Assembly: GCF_019635465.1 (NCBI RefSeq)
Contig: NZ_JAHBZK010000005.1
Location: forward strand, 62,001-126,000
DNA from: Hydrogenophaga sp.
GTDB taxonomy: Bacteria; Pseudomonadota; Gammaproteobacteria; Burkholderiales; Burkholderiaceae_C
Reading direction: 5' to 3'
Length of the DNA stretch: 64,000 nt
Positions 8,719 through 17,645 of the stretch are shown here, piece by piece. The notes under the pieces are model-generated. The model was not told the DNA's origin, searched no databases, and worked only from the letters and a program-made list of their open reading frames with translations. The position numbers and the translations under genes were made by a program. Positions within the stretch are counted from its first letter, which is position 1, and each line of letters begins with the position of its first letter.

Positions 8719-9582
8719 ATGCGCGCGTCCGACCTGCAGATCGACTGGCTCAAGTGCCTGGTGGCGGTCGTTGACGCCGGCTCGCTGTCGGCGGCCGCAC
8801 CCGACCTGCACCGCTCGCAATCGGCGGTGAGCATGCAGCTGCAAAAACTCGAACGGGCCGTGGGCCACACGCTGCTGCTGCGCGGCCCCCGTCGCCTCGA
8901 ACTCACCACCGAAGGACAGGCGCTGCTCGGTTATGCGCGCCGCCTGCTGGACCTGCACGCCGAGGCCCAGGCCGCGATGCAACCGGACACCCTGCAGGGG
9001 CGGGTGCGCCTGGGCGTGCCCGACGATTACGCCGCGCGCTACCTGACGCCGGTGCTGCGGCGCTACGCCGCCCGCCATGGTGGGGTCGAGATCGAACTGG
9101 ATTGCGAACAATCGACCTCGCTGATCCCCCGCGTGGCACGCGGCGAGCTCGACCTCGCCCTGATCTCGCGCGACAACGCGCAGCGAGGCACCCTGCTGTT
9201 CCATGAACCCATGGTGTGGGTGGGCGCCCCCCAGGCCGAGGTGTGGCGCCGCGACCCGCTGCCCATCGCGGTGTACGAAGACGGCAGCCTGGCGCGCAAG
9301 CACGCGCTCACCACGCTGTCGCTTCAGGGTCGACGGCACAAGGTGATCTATCACAGCTCCAGCCTGGCGGGCCAGATCGCCGCGGTGGAAAGTGGCCTGG
9401 CCGTGGCCGCCCTCACCCAGTGCAGCGCGCCTGCGCATCTTCAGGTGCTGGGGATGGAACACGGGCTCGGCCCGATGGGGCCAATGGCGGTGGCCGCCTA
9501 CCGCAGCCGGGCCTCCCGCGGCGCAGCGGCCGTGGACGAACTGCACCGCCTGCTGGTACAGACCCTGCGGCAAGCGGTCTGA
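8719..9582 (+). CDS. LysR-family transcriptional regulator
   Basis: A 287-residue LysR protein. The winged HTH occupies residues 1-65 (WLKCLVAVVDAGSLSAAAPDLHRSQSAVSMQLQKLE), followed by a linker helix and the effector-binding domain from about residue 92 (VRLGVPDDYAARYLTPVLRRY). The 'AAPDLHRSQSAVSMQ' form is the subgroup often found divergent to small exporters. It probably controls the EamA gene beside it. The inducer is unknown. Confidence 0.9.
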   Translation: MRASDLQIDWLKCLVAVVDAGSLSAAAPDLHRSQSAVSMQLQKLERAVGHTLLLRGPRRLELTTEGQALLGYARRLLDLHAEAQAAMQPDTLQGRVRLGVPDDYAARYLTPVLRRYAARHGGVEIELDCEQSTSLIPRVARGELDLALISRDNAQRGTLLFHEPMVWVGAPQAEVWRRDPLPIAVYEDGSLARKHALTTLSLQGRRHKVIYHSSSLAGQIAAVESGLAVAALTQCSAPAHLQVLGMEHGLGPMGPMAVAAYRSRASRGAAAVDELHRLLVQTLRQAV

Positions 9583-9630
9583 CCTGCCGATCGAGGGAAC
9601 GCTGCGCGCCTTCGGCGACTCCATGCACCC

Positions 9631-9963
9631 ATGACGCCCGCCGACACCCCCTGGCCCGACGACCTGCACGTGCTCGTGCTGTGCGCCGACTGGTGCACCC
9701 AATGCCGTGCCTTTCGCGAGGTGACGGCGTCGATGGACACCGTGCCACTGCACTGGATCGACATCGAAGACGCCGGCCTGGACGCCGACGAGTTGCAGAT
9801 CGACGCCTTTCCCAGCGTGGCGATCTTCCGACCCGCCGGTGTGCTGCGCTACCTGGGCCCGGTGCGCGCCGACCGCGACGGCTTTCTGGCGGCGCTGGGC
9901 CAGTTGCACCGCCTGGCCGAGCGGCCCCTGCCATCCGCGCTGCGCGAGGTGCTGCCCGGTTGA
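9631..9963 (+). CDS. Small cytoplasmic thioredoxin-family protein
   Basis: A 110-residue thioredoxin fold with active site WCTQC (Cys22, Cys25) and the cis-proline loop AFPSVAIF near residue 62. There is no signal peptide, so it works in the cytoplasm. The CTQC dipeptide differs from the CGPC of housekeeping thioredoxin, and the protein is slightly shorter at the C-terminus, so it is a thioredoxin-like reductant of unknown partner. It follows the LysR gene by 48 bp in the same direction and may be read with it. Confidence 0.85.
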   Translation: MTPADTPWPDDLHVLVLCADWCTQCRAFREVTASMDTVPLHWIDIEDAGLDADELQIDAFPSVAIFRPAGVLRYLGPVRADRDGFLAALGQLHRLAERPLPSALREVLPG

Positions 9964-10062
9964 GTCGGCAGACCCAGCCTGTCGCCGTCGCACCACGGCA
10001 CCCGCTCTGCGGCGCCAGCAACCGCACACCGGCGACTTTCCGCTGATCCGCTCGCCGCGCCG

Positions 10063-10078
10063 TGTGAACGGCTTCACA
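10063..10078. promoter_or_regulatory. Perfect CRP-like palindrome TGTGA-N6-TCACA
   Basis: TGTGAACGGCTTCACA matches both half-sites of the classical CRP consensus exactly and is also a perfect 6-4-6 palindrome. It lies 40 bp upstream of the start codon of the orphan gene at 10119, in a 155-bp gap. It is a good candidate site for a CRP/FNR-superfamily regulator. Confidence 0.55.
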
Positions 10079-10118
10079 GGCCAAACCGACACCTTTGCGC
10101 TAAGGTGCCCGGTTCACC

Positions 10119-10475
10119 ATGGACAACGCCTTCGATCACCTCGTCGCCGTGTGCGAGCGCATGCGCCACCTCACCGGTGCGCTGGAGACCATCCGCAACC
10201 TGCTGATGGCCGACGTCATGACCACCTCGGACGACGCCCGAACCGCCATGGGCGACACCCAGGAAACGGCGCGCAGCCTGTTCATCCACGCGGTGGGTCT
10301 GCGCCAGCGCGCCGGCACCGACCTGGAAACCACGGTCACACTCATCACGTCCGACACCGACCCGGCGCACTCCGCACAGCGCCAGGAATGGCTCACGCTG
10401 TGCGGCGACCTGGCCGGCACGCTGCAAAGCATCGACGCGGTGCTGGCCGAGCTGGAACAGCACTTCCGGCGCTGA
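10119..10475 (+). CDS. Small helical protein of unknown function
   Basis: The family is not recognised. The 118-residue product has no signal peptide or transmembrane segment. It appears almost wholly alpha-helical, with heptad-like spacing of Leu/Ile/Ala in residues 5-33 and 85-115 (LVAVCERMRHLTGALETIRNL; LAGTLQSIDAVLAELEQHF), suggesting a helical bundle or coiled-coil dimer. Codon use is like that of neighbouring genes, which supports real coding. It is preceded by a perfect CRP-like palindrome and ends 67 bp before an ornithine-cyclodeaminase-like gene. Confidence 0.65.
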   Translation: MDNAFDHLVAVCERMRHLTGALETIRNLLMADVMTTSDDARTAMGDTQETARSLFIHAVGLRQRAGTDLETTVTLITSDTDPAHSAQRQEWLTLCGDLAGTLQSIDAVLAELEQHFRR

Positions 10476-10542
10476 ACCGTGCCGGGGCGACGCTGTCGCC
10501 TGCGCCCACGCCCCGCCGGGCACGATGGCGCATCATCGGCGC

Positions 10543-11475
10543 ATGACCGATACCCTGTTGATGTCGCCCGCGGCCACCGCGGCCGCCCTGCCCTACCCGG
10601 CGCTCGCCGACGCCATTGCCGCCGTGTTGCGCGACCCCGATGTCCGCGTGCCGGCACGCATCGTGATGCCACTGCCCGCCGGCGGCAGCCTGTTCGTGAT
10701 GCCCGCCACCGACAAGGTCGTGGCCATCACCAAACTCATCAGCTTCGTGGCCGACAACGGCGCGCGGCAGCTGCCCACCATCCAGGGCGACATCGTCATC
10801 TTCGACGCGCGCGATGGCCACCGCCTGGCCATGATCGACGGCCCCACCGTGACCGCGCGCCGCACGGCGGCGGTCTCCTTGCTGGCCGCGCGCGTGCTCG
10901 CGCCGCGCACCGACGGCCCGTTGCTCATCGTGGGCGCCGGGGTACAGGGTCGCGCCCACCTGGAGGCCTTCGCCAGCGGCCTCGGCGTGCGCGAGGTGCG
11001 CATCGCTTCGCGCAGCGCCCACAGCGCCCACGCGCTGGCCGAGCACGCCCGGGCCCTGGGTGTGTCGGCCTCTGTGGTGCCCGACGCCGATGCCGCCCTG
11101 GCCGATTGCCCGCTGGTGGTGAGCTGCACGCCGGCCCAGGGCGTGGTGCTGCGTGGCACGCCCCGCGACGACGCCTTCGTGGCCGCGGTGGGCGCGTTCA
11201 CGCCCGCCATGGTGGAGTGGGCGCCCGAGGTGTGCCGCGATCTGCTCGCGCGCGGCCTGGTGGTGGTCGACACCCGCGACGCCGATCACGAAGCGGGCGA
11301 CCTGCTGCAGGCCGGCATCGACGTGCCCGCCCTGCCCACGCTGGCGCAGCGGCTGGACGCCCCGCGCCCGGCGCGTGGCCCGGTGTTCTTCAAGAGTTGC
11401 GGCTGGGCCGGCTGGGACCTGGCCGCGGCGCGGCTGGTCAGCGCCCGCATGGGGTCGACAGGAGCGCGCGCATGA
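10543..11475 (+). CDS. Ornithine cyclodeaminase / delta1-pyrroline-2-carboxylate reductase family protein
   Basis: A 310-residue member of the OCD/mu-crystallin family. It has the conserved substrate-side Lys in ITKLISF (Lys64), the arginine in TVTARRTAA (about residue 106) and a Rossmann NAD(P) site LIVGAGVQGRAHLEAF (from residue 128). Members interconvert cyclic imines and amino acids or deaminate ornithine/alanine-type substrates. Some serve as imine reductases in secondary pathways. The stop overlaps the start of the next gene in ATGA, so the two are translationally coupled and likely act on one pathway. The exact substrate is not evident. Confidence 0.88.
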   Translation: MTDTLLMSPAATAAALPYPALADAIAAVLRDPDVRVPARIVMPLPAGGSLFVMPATDKVVAITKLISFVADNGARQLPTIQGDIVIFDARDGHRLAMIDGPTVTARRTAAVSLLAARVLAPRTDGPLLIVGAGVQGRAHLEAFASGLGVREVRIASRSAHSAHALAEHARALGVSASVVPDADAALADCPLVVSCTPAQGVVLRGTPRDDAFVAAVGAFTPAMVEWAPEVCRDLLARGLVVVDTRDADHEAGDLLQAGIDVPALPTLAQRLDAPRPARGPVFFKSCGWAGWDLAAARLVSARMGSTGARA

Positions 11476-13181
11476 GCCACGACCTGCCCACCCAGACCGA
11501 GGTGCTCATTGCCGGCGGGGGCCCGTGTGGGCTGATGCTGGCCAACGAGCTGGGCCGCCGCGGCGTGCCCTGCCTGCTGCTCGACAGCAAGCCCGGCACC
11601 GCCTTCAACCCGCAAGCCAACGCCACCCAGGCGCGCACCATGGAGCACTTCCGGCGCCTCGGGTTTGCCGACGAGATCCGCGCGCAGGGCCTGCCACCCG
11701 ACCACCCCACCGACATCGTCTACCTCACCCGCTATGCGGGCGACGAGCTGGCGCGCATCCAGCTGCCCACCGCCGCCCAGGCGGTGCAGCAGATCCGCAG
11801 CCTGAGCGGCTCCTGGAGCGCCGCGGAACTGCCCCACCGCGTGTCGCAGAAGTTCGTCGAGGCCACGCTGCGCCGCCACGCCGAGGCCTGGCCGGGCAAC
11901 CAGCTGCGCTACAGCCACGAACTGCTCGACTTCTCGGTGCAGGCCGATGGCGTGGTGGCGCAGGTGCGCGCTGTGGGCAGCGACACCCCCCACACCGTGC
12001 GCGCGCGCTATCTGGTGGGTGCCGACGGCGCACGCAGCGCAGTGCGACGCGCCCTGGGCATCCGCTGGGGTGGTGAGACCGGTGTGCAGCGCGACTTCAT
12101 GGGCGGCAAGATGTTCGCGATCTACCTGCGCGCACCGGGCTTCGCCGAGGTGCTGAAGCACCCGCGGGCCTGGATGTACGTGTCGGTCAACCACCAGCGG
12201 CGCGCCTTCATGGCCTCGGTGGACGGCGTGTCCGAGTACGCCTTTCACGCCGCGGTACACCCCGACGAAGACGCCGACCACTGGACCGAGGCCGACGCGC
12301 GCCGCGTGTTCGCACAGGCCGTGGGCCGCGAGCTGCCGATCGAGATCCTGTCCATGGGCACCTGGCTGGCGGGGCACTCGCTGGTGGCCGAGCAGTTCCA
12401 GGACGCCGGCGCGCGCGTGTTCCTGGCGGGCGACGCAGCCCACCTGTTCACGCCCACCGGTGGCCTGGGCTACAACACCGCGGTCGAAGACGCAGTGAAC
12501 CTGGGCTGGAAGCTCGCCGCCGTGCTGCAAGGCCAGGCGCCGCACGCACTGCTGCACAGCTACGCGGTGGAGCGTCGGCCACTGGCCTTGCGCAACACCG
12601 GCTACGCGCGCCGCTTTGCCGATTCGGTGGGGCTGTTCAACGCCTCACCCTTGCTCGAAGCCGACTCACCCGAAGGCGCCGCTGCGCGCGCCGAGGCCAG
12701 CGCCTACCTCGATGCACACGCCCGGCTGGAGTTCAACATCCCCGGTGTCACCTTCGGCGGGCGCTACGACGGCTCACCCATCGTGGTGGCCGATGGCAGC
12801 GCGCCACCGCCCGATGAGCCCAACCGCTACACCCCCAGCGCCTGCCCTGGCGGCCGGCCACCGCACCAGTGGCTGGCCGACGGCTCGTCGCTGTACGACC
12901 GCTTCGGCCGCGACTGGACCCTGCTGCGCCTGGGTCCCGACGCACCCGATGGCACGGCCTTTGGCCAGGTCGCGGACCAATGGGGCGTGCCGCTCAACGT
13001 GGTGGCACTGCCCAATGACGCCCTGCGCGAGCGCTACGAAGCCCCCTTGGTGCTGATCCGCCCGGACCAGATCGTCGCCTGGCGAGGACACGACGACGCC
13101 AGCGCTGAGGCGGTGCTGGCGCAAGCCACGGGCCGCGCCATGGCGGCCGCGACAACGCCCGCCGTACCCGCTACGCCGTGA
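11472..13181 (+). CDS. FAD-dependent aromatic monooxygenase (PHBH/MhpA class)
   Basis: A 569-residue class A flavoprotein hydroxylase. It shows the ADP-binding loop IAGGGPCGLMLANEL (residues 13-27), the GADG motif near residue 183 that contacts FAD and NAD(P)H, and the GDAAHLFTPTGGLGYNTAVEDA segment near residue 320. A C-terminal thioredoxin-like domain is typical of MhpA/PheA-length enzymes. Such enzymes hydroxylate phenolic or related aromatic rings with O2 and NAD(P)H. The start is coupled to the cyclodeaminase-like gene by a 4-bp overlap. The last 11 bp overlap the convergent fghA gene. Confidence 0.9.
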   Translation: MSHDLPTQTEVLIAGGGPCGLMLANELGRRGVPCLLLDSKPGTAFNPQANATQARTMEHFRRLGFADEIRAQGLPPDHPTDIVYLTRYAGDELARIQLPTAAQAVQQIRSLSGSWSAAELPHRVSQKFVEATLRRHAEAWPGNQLRYSHELLDFSVQADGVVAQVRAVGSDTPHTVRARYLVGADGARSAVRRALGIRWGGETGVQRDFMGGKMFAIYLRAPGFAEVLKHPRAWMYVSVNHQRRAFMASVDGVSEYAFHAAVHPDEDADHWTEADARRVFAQAVGRELPIEILSMGTWLAGHSLVAEQFQDAGARVFLAGDAAHLFTPTGGLGYNTAVEDAVNLGWKLAAVLQGQAPHALLHSYAVERRPLALRNTGYARRFADSVGLFNASPLLEADSPEGAAARAEASAYLDAHARLEFNIPGVTFGGRYDGSPIVVADGSAPPPDEPNRYTPSACPGGRPPHQWLADGSSLYDRFGRDWTLLRLGPDAPDGTAFGQVADQWGVPLNVVALPNDALRERYEAPLVLIRPDQIVAWRGHDDASAEAVLAQATGRAMAAATTPAVPATP

Positions 13182-14010
13182 GCGCCGCCGCGTGGTGGGC
13201 CATGTGATCGGCCACCACGCTCTGGATGAAGAAGTAGCCGTGGTCGTAGCCCGCGTGCCGGCGCAGCGTGAGCGCCTGCCCCGCGGCCGCGCAGGCCTGT
13301 TCGAGGCGCTCGGGCCGCAACTGCTCGGCCAGGAAGTTGTCGGCCTCGCCCTGGTCAACCAGCAAGGGCGGCAGCCGCGCCCCGCCTTCGATCAAAGCCA
13401 CGGCGTCGTGCGCGCGCCAGGCCGACCGGTCATCGCCCAGGTAACCGCCGAAGGCCTTGTGGCCCCAGGGCACTTCGCTGGGCGCGCAGATCGGCGCAAA
13501 CGCCGACACGCTGAGAAAGCGCCCCGGGTGGCGCAGGGCCAGCGTGAGCGCACCGTGCCCGCCCATGGAATGCCCGCACACACCGGTGCGCTCGGCCGCC
13601 ACCGCAAAGTGCGCCGCCAGCACCGCAGGCAGCTCGTGCATCAACCAGCTCTGCATGCGCCAGTGCGTGGCGTACGGTGCCTGCGTGGCGTCGAGGTAGA
13701 AGCCCGCGCCGTGGCCAAAGTCCCAGTGCGCATCGGCCTCGGCCACGCCGGTGCCGCGCGGGCTGGTGTCGGGCGTGACCAGGATCAGCCCGTGCTGCGC
13801 CGCGTATTGCTGCGCGCCGGCCTTGATCGCAAAGGTCTGCTCGTTGCAGGTCAGGCCGGCCAGGCACAGCAGCACCGGGCGCGGCCCGGGCTGCGGCGGC
13901 ACGAACACGCCAAAGCGCATCGGCAGGCCGATCTCGCTGGACGCGTGCTCGTAGAAGCCCTGCACGCCGCCGAAGCAGCGGTGTGCTTCGAGTGTCTTGA
14001 GATCGGCCAT
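13171..14010 (-). CDS. fghA: S-formylglutathione hydrolase
   Basis: A 279-residue esterase-D family enzyme that hydrolyses S-formylglutathione to formate and glutathione, the last step of glutathione-dependent formaldehyde detoxification. The nucleophile elbow GHSMGGHGAL carries Ser148, the LTCNE loop has the conserved Cys55, and the C-terminal HAGYDHGYFF holds the catalytic His. Length equals that of the family. It starts one base after the stop of frmA, so the two form an operon. Confidence 0.96.
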   Translation of the reverse strand: MADLKTLEAHRCFGGVQGFYEHASSEIGLPMRFGVFVPPQPGPRPVLLCLAGLTCNEQTFAIKAGAQQYAAQHGLILVTPDTSPRGTGVAEADAHWDFGHGAGFYLDATQAPYATHWRMQSWLMHELPAVLAAHFAVAAERTGVCGHSMGGHGALTLALRHPGRFLSVSAFAPICAPSEVPWGHKAFGGYLGDDRSAWRAHDAVALIEGGARLPPLLVDQGEADNFLAEQLRPERLEQACAAAGQALTLRRHAGYDHGYFFIQSVVADHMAHHAAALTA

Positions 14011-14011
14011 C

Positions 14012-15118
14012 TCAGAACTCGACGACGGAGCGGATCGACTCGCCGGCCTTCATCAGATCAAAGCCCTTGTTGATGTCCTCTAGCTTGAGCTTGTGCGTGA
14101 TGAGGTCGTCGATGTTGAGCTTGCCCTCCATGTACCAGTCGACGATCTTCGGCACATCGGTGCGCCCGCGCGCGCCGCCGAAGGCCGAGCCTTCCCACTT
14201 GCGGCCGGTGACCAGCTGGAACGGACGCGTGCTGATTTCGGCGCCGGCTTCGGCCACGCCGATGATGATGCTGCGGCCCCAGCCCTTGTGCGTGCACTCC
14301 AGCGCCTGGCGCATCACCTGGGTGTTGCCGATGCATTCGAAGGAGTAGTCGGCGCCGCCGTCGGTGAGCTGCACGATGGCGTCGACGATGTTTGCGTGGT
14401 CCTTGGGGTTGAGGAAGTGCGTCATGCCGAACTTGCGCGCCATGGCCTCGCGCCCGGGGTTCAGGTCCACACCGATGATCTTGTCGGCGCCAACCATCTT
14501 CGCGCCCTGAATCACGTTGAGGCCGATGCCGCCCAGGCCGAACACCACCACGTTGGCGCCCGCCTCGACCTTGGCGGAGTAGATCACCGCGCCCACGCCG
14601 GTGGTGACGCCACAGCCGATGTAGCAGACCTTGTCGAACGGCGCGTCGGGGCGGATCTTGGCGAGCGAGATCTCGGGCGCGACGATGTGGTTGCTGAAGG
14701 TGGAGGTGCCCATGTAGTGCAGGATGGGCTTGCCACCGAGCGAGAAGCGCGATGTGCCGTCGGGCATCAGGCCCTTGCCCTGCGTGCCACGGATGAGCTG
14801 GCACAGGTTGGTCTTGCGGCTCAGGCAGAACTTGCACTGGCGGCATTCGGGCGTGTAGAGCGGGATCACGTGATCGCCCGGTTTGAGCGAGGTGACACCG
14901 GCGCCCACTTCGAGCACCACGCCCGCGCCTTCGTGGCCCAGCACGGCCGGGAACAGGCCCTCGGGGTCGGCGCCCGAGAGGGTGTAATAGTCGGTGTGGC
15001 AGATGCCGGTGGCCTTGATCTCCACCAGCACCTCGCCGGCGCGCGGGCCTTCCAGGTCCAGTTCTTCGATCGTCAGGGGTTGGCCGGCCTGCCAGGCCAC
15101 GGCGGCGCGTGTCTTCAT
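14012..15118 (-). CDS. frmA: S-(hydroxymethyl)glutathione dehydrogenase / class III alcohol dehydrogenase
   Basis: A 368-residue zinc-dependent medium-chain dehydrogenase that oxidises the formaldehyde-glutathione adduct to S-formylglutathione with NAD+. The catalytic zinc ligands are Cys40 and His62 (GHEGAG) plus a later Cys. The structural zinc cysteines are 92, 95, 98 and 106 (ECRQCKFC). The NAD loop is GLGGIGLN near residue 193. The start ATG has GAGGAG upstream. It follows the terephthalate operon after 78 bp on the same strand, with no terminator seen between, so read-through is possible. Confidence 0.96.
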   Translation of the reverse strand: MKTRAAVAWQAGQPLTIEELDLEGPRAGEVLVEIKATGICHTDYYTLSGADPEGLFPAVLGHEGAGVVLEVGAGVTSLKPGDHVIPLYTPECRQCKFCLSRKTNLCQLIRGTQGKGLMPDGTSRFSLGGKPILHYMGTSTFSNHIVAPEISLAKIRPDAPFDKVCYIGCGVTTGVGAVIYSAKVEAGANVVVFGLGGIGLNVIQGAKMVGADKIIGVDLNPGREAMARKFGMTHFLNPKDHANIVDAIVQLTDGGADYSFECIGNTQVMRQALECTHKGWGRSIIIGVAEAGAEISTRPFQLVTGRKWEGSAFGGARGRTDVPKIVDWYMEGKLNIDDLITHKLKLEDINKGFDLMKAGESIRSVVEF

Positions 15119-15196
15119 CGGTGCTCCTCGGTGCAGTAAGTCAAACAGCCGGCATCGTAGGCCACTCTGTTTGTCCCACCGCGACCGAGGGCCGAC

Positions 15197-16198
15197 TCAG
15201 GCGGCCGGTCCCGGCACAAAGGCGTCGCTGTGAAAGCGCTCGGGCGCCAACCCCAGTTGCTGCAGGCACACCGCCTTGACCGCATTCACCATGGGCGGTG
15301 CCCCGCAGCAGTACACGTCGGCCAGTGCCGCATCGATGGCCAGGGTGGTGATCGCGGCGTCCACGCGGCCATGAAAGGCCTGCAGCGCGGCCGCGTCGTC
15401 GGCGTCCTCCACGGCGGCCACAAAACGCAGGCCAGGCAAGCTGCGCTGCCAGCGGGCCACCTGTTCGTGCAGGTACAGGCCCTGGCGATCGCGGCTGCCC
15501 CACACCAGCACGACCGGCCGCGTTGACCGGCGCTTGGCCAGATCGTCCAGCAGCGACTTGACCGGCGCGAAACCGGTGCCGCCGCACACACACACCAGCG
15601 GCGTCGGCGCGGCAGGGTCGATGGCCACCTGGCCGAAGGGCAGTTCCACGTCGAGCTCGTCACCCGCTTGCAGCGAGGCCAGGCGCTGGGTGAACTGGCC
15701 GCCGGGCACGTGGCGCACATGCAGTTGCAGGGCGTCGCTCTCGTGCGGTGCATTGGCCATGGAATACGCGCGGCGCGAGCCGTCCGGCAGACGCACCTGC
15801 AGGTACTGCCCGGCGCGAAACTTTGCGCGCTGTCCGGTGGGCAGGCGCAGTTGCAGCACGCTCACGTCCGGCGCGGCCAGGGTGTGGCGAAACACCTTCA
15901 CCCGCAGCTGCTTGCGGGCGTCGGGCTCGCTGCGCCGCCAATGGCCGGGCGCGATGGTCAGGTCGCCCAAGGGCCGGCACTGACACAGCAGCTCCTGGCC
16001 GTCGGGCACCGCCTCGGCGTTGGCGACGCCGCGCGCCACCGGTGCACCGCGCACCGCGGCCGCGCAGTTGCCGCACACACCCTTGCGGCAGGAATAGGGC
16101 AACTCGATGCCGGCCTTGAGTGCGGCGTCCAGCAAGGTTTCGTCGGGCGCGCAGGGGAACCGGACGTCGCTGTCGGCGATGTGGATCTGAAAACTCAT
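15197..16198 (-). CDS. tphA1: Terephthalate 1,2-dioxygenase, reductase component
   Basis: A 333-residue electron-transfer flavoprotein with an N-terminal plant-type [2Fe-2S] ferredoxin (Cys37, Cys42, Cys45, then Cys72/74), a central FAD domain with the RAYSMAN flavin motif, and an NAD domain with CGGTGFAPVKSLL. It passes electrons from NADH to the Rieske oxygenase. The order ferredoxin-FAD-NAD and the length match TphA1 of Comamonas, and it closes the same gene order (C-A2-A3-B-A1). Its ATG overlaps the tphB stop by 4 bp. Without the context it could be taken for another class IB reductase. Confidence 0.9.
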   Translation of the reverse strand: MSFQIHIADSDVRFPCAPDETLLDAALKAGIELPYSCRKGVCGNCAAAVRGAPVARGVANAEAVPDGQELLCQCRPLGDLTIAPGHWRRSEPDARKQLRVKVFRHTLAAPDVSVLQLRLPTGQRAKFRAGQYLQVRLPDGSRRAYSMANAPHESDALQLHVRHVPGGQFTQRLASLQAGDELDVELPFGQVAIDPAAPTPLVCVCGGTGFAPVKSLLDDLAKRRSTRPVVLVWGSRDRQGLYLHEQVARWQRSLPGLRFVAAVEDADDAAALQAFHGRVDAAITTLAIDAALADVYCCGAPPMVNAVKAVCLQQLGLAPERFHSDAFVPGPAA

Positions 16199-17166
16199 GG
16201 AGACGCGTGAGAGGAAGAAAAGTCGGACCAGCCACCCACCAGTTGCAGGCTGCGCAGCATTGCGTCGGGCCGCGCGCGACCGGTGCCGGCGATGTCCATG
16301 GCGCTGCCGTGGCCGGTGCTGGCCAGCAGCACGCGCGCGCCGATGGACAGGGCGCTGGCCCCCTGCGGCGCCAGCAGCTTGACGGGGATGTGCCCCTGGT
16401 CGTGCAGCATGGCCACGTACAGGTCAAAAGGCCGCGTGGCGCGGTCGGCAAGCAGCACGTCCGCACCCTGCGGATCGGCCACGTCGTGCCCGAGTTCGCG
16501 CAGGCGGGCGGCGGCGGGGCGCGTGCAGCGGCGGTCGTGCGGGCCGAACAGCTCGCCTTCGGAGGCGTGCGGATTGATGCCGAACAAGGCCGCGCGCGGC
16601 CGGGCAATGCCCATGGCCGTGCAGGCGCGCAGACCGGCCGTGGCCGCCGCCACCACCAGTGCCGGCGTCAGACGCTGCAAGGCGTGCTCGACGCTTTCGT
16701 GCAAGGTGGCGTGCACGATGCGCAGGCCCGCGCCCACCAGCATGAGAAACACCGCGTCCTCAGGCACGCCGCTCACGCGCGCCACCAGGCCGGGGTAGCC
16801 GTTGAAGGCGATGCCGGCCCGCGCGATCGCGGTCTCGTGGTGCGGGCCGGCCACCACCGCGTCGAACCCGCCGGCGCAACAGGCTTCGATTGCGGCACTG
16901 GCACTGACCACCGCGCTGTGCCCTGCCTCGGCGCACACCTCGCCCGGTCGGTGCGCGGCATCGGGCAGGTGGCCCACGGGCACCACCGCCACCTCGGCCA
17001 GTAGCGCCTGCAGGTTCAGCGTTTGCGCTGTGCGCGCCAGCACCGGCTCGGGTCCGAAAAGGGTGATCTGTGCGCGCTGCGCCGGCGACAGGGCCGCCAG
17101 CGATTTCAGTGCGATCTCGGGACCGATGCCGTTGGGGTCGCCCACCGTCAGGGCAATGCGCTTCAC
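16195..17166 (-). CDS. tphB: Terephthalate dihydrodiol dehydrogenase (PdxA family)
   Basis: A 323-residue member of the PdxA family. In terephthalate operons this member oxidises and decarboxylates 1,2-dihydroxy-3,5-cyclohexadiene-1,4-dicarboxylate to protocatechuate. The start LTVGDPNGIGPEIALK and the metal-binding histidine segments GPHHETAIA, GPHDRR and HDQGHIPVKLL are present. GTG at 17166 is taken as start because GGAGG stands 8 bases upstream. The gene lies between the beta-subunit and reductase genes, so a role in pyridoxine synthesis is unlikely. It overlaps tphA1 by 4 bp. Confidence 0.9.
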   Translation of the reverse strand: MKRIALTVGDPNGIGPEIALKSLAALSPAQRAQITLFGPEPVLARTAQTLNLQALLAEVAVVPVGHLPDAAHRPGEVCAEAGHSAVVSASAAIEACCAGGFDAVVAGPHHETAIARAGIAFNGYPGLVARVSGVPEDAVFLMLVGAGLRIVHATLHESVEHALQRLTPALVVAAATAGLRACTAMGIARPRAALFGINPHASEGELFGPHDRRCTRPAAARLRELGHDVADPQGADVLLADRATRPFDLYVAMLHDQGHIPVKLLAPQGASALSIGARVLLASTGHGSAMDIAGTGRARPDAMLRSLQLVGGWSDFSSSHASP

Positions 17167-17180
17167 CGATGACCTCCGGA

Positions 17181-17645
17181 CTACAGCGGCAGGGCCATCA
17201 AGGTGTCGGTCACGGTGCTGTCGCACACCGCCACGCGTTCGGCCAGCAGCAGCCGGCCTTGCGCCCGCACGAAGCGATCGCGGTACACGCCCGAGGCAAA
17301 CAGCACCGTCTCACCGGTGGCCATGATGCGCGCCACCATGAAGGGCGTGCGCGCAGAGAGGCCACCCGGCTGCGACTCGCCCAGCACCGGCACGCCCAGC
17401 AGGTGCCGGTAGCGCTGGCGTTCGTACACGTTGGCCTCGCGCAGCGCGGCCACACGATCGATCAGCATGTCACGCGAGTCGGCCCAGATGACGCCTGCCG
17501 GCAAGCCTTGCTGCTCGTTCTCGATGTGCGTGACGCGGTAGTGCGCGTCGGGGGTGAAGAAGTCGGGCCACTCTTCCAGGTGGTCGCTGTCGATGGCGTC
17601 GGCATACGCGGCGTTGAACGCCAGCACGCTGGTCAGGTCGATCAC
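17181..17645 (-). CDS. tphA3: Terephthalate 1,2-dioxygenase, small (beta) subunit
   Basis: A 154-residue ring-hydroxylating dioxygenase beta subunit (cystatin/NTF2-like fold), the same length as TphA3. Typical features are the [13 protein letters not shown] opening strand and the [12 protein letters not shown] segment. It has no cofactor and supports the alpha3beta3 structure. It overlaps the alpha-subunit gene by 4 bp, so the two subunits should be made in equal amounts. Confidence 0.92.
   Translation of the reverse strand: MIDLTSVLAFNAAYADAIDSDHLEEWPDFFTPDAHYRVTHIENEQQGLPAGVIWADSRDMLIDRVAALREANVYERQRYRHLLGVPVLGESQPGGLSARTPFMVARIMATGETVLFASGVYRDRFVRAQGRLLLAERVAVCDSTVTDTLMALPL

Noticed and set aside
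10543..13181. Part of a proline pathway together with proC
   Set aside because: proC lies 40 kb away and the coupled FAD monooxygenase is not part of proline metabolism.
16195..17166. Pyridoxine biosynthesis gene pdxA
   Set aside because: Its place inside the dioxygenase operon fits TphB; PdxA-family fold alone does not define function.
16195..17226. ATG start for tphB twenty codons upstream
   Set aside because: The GTG at 17166 has GGAGG at ideal spacing and begins the conserved PdxA N-terminus.
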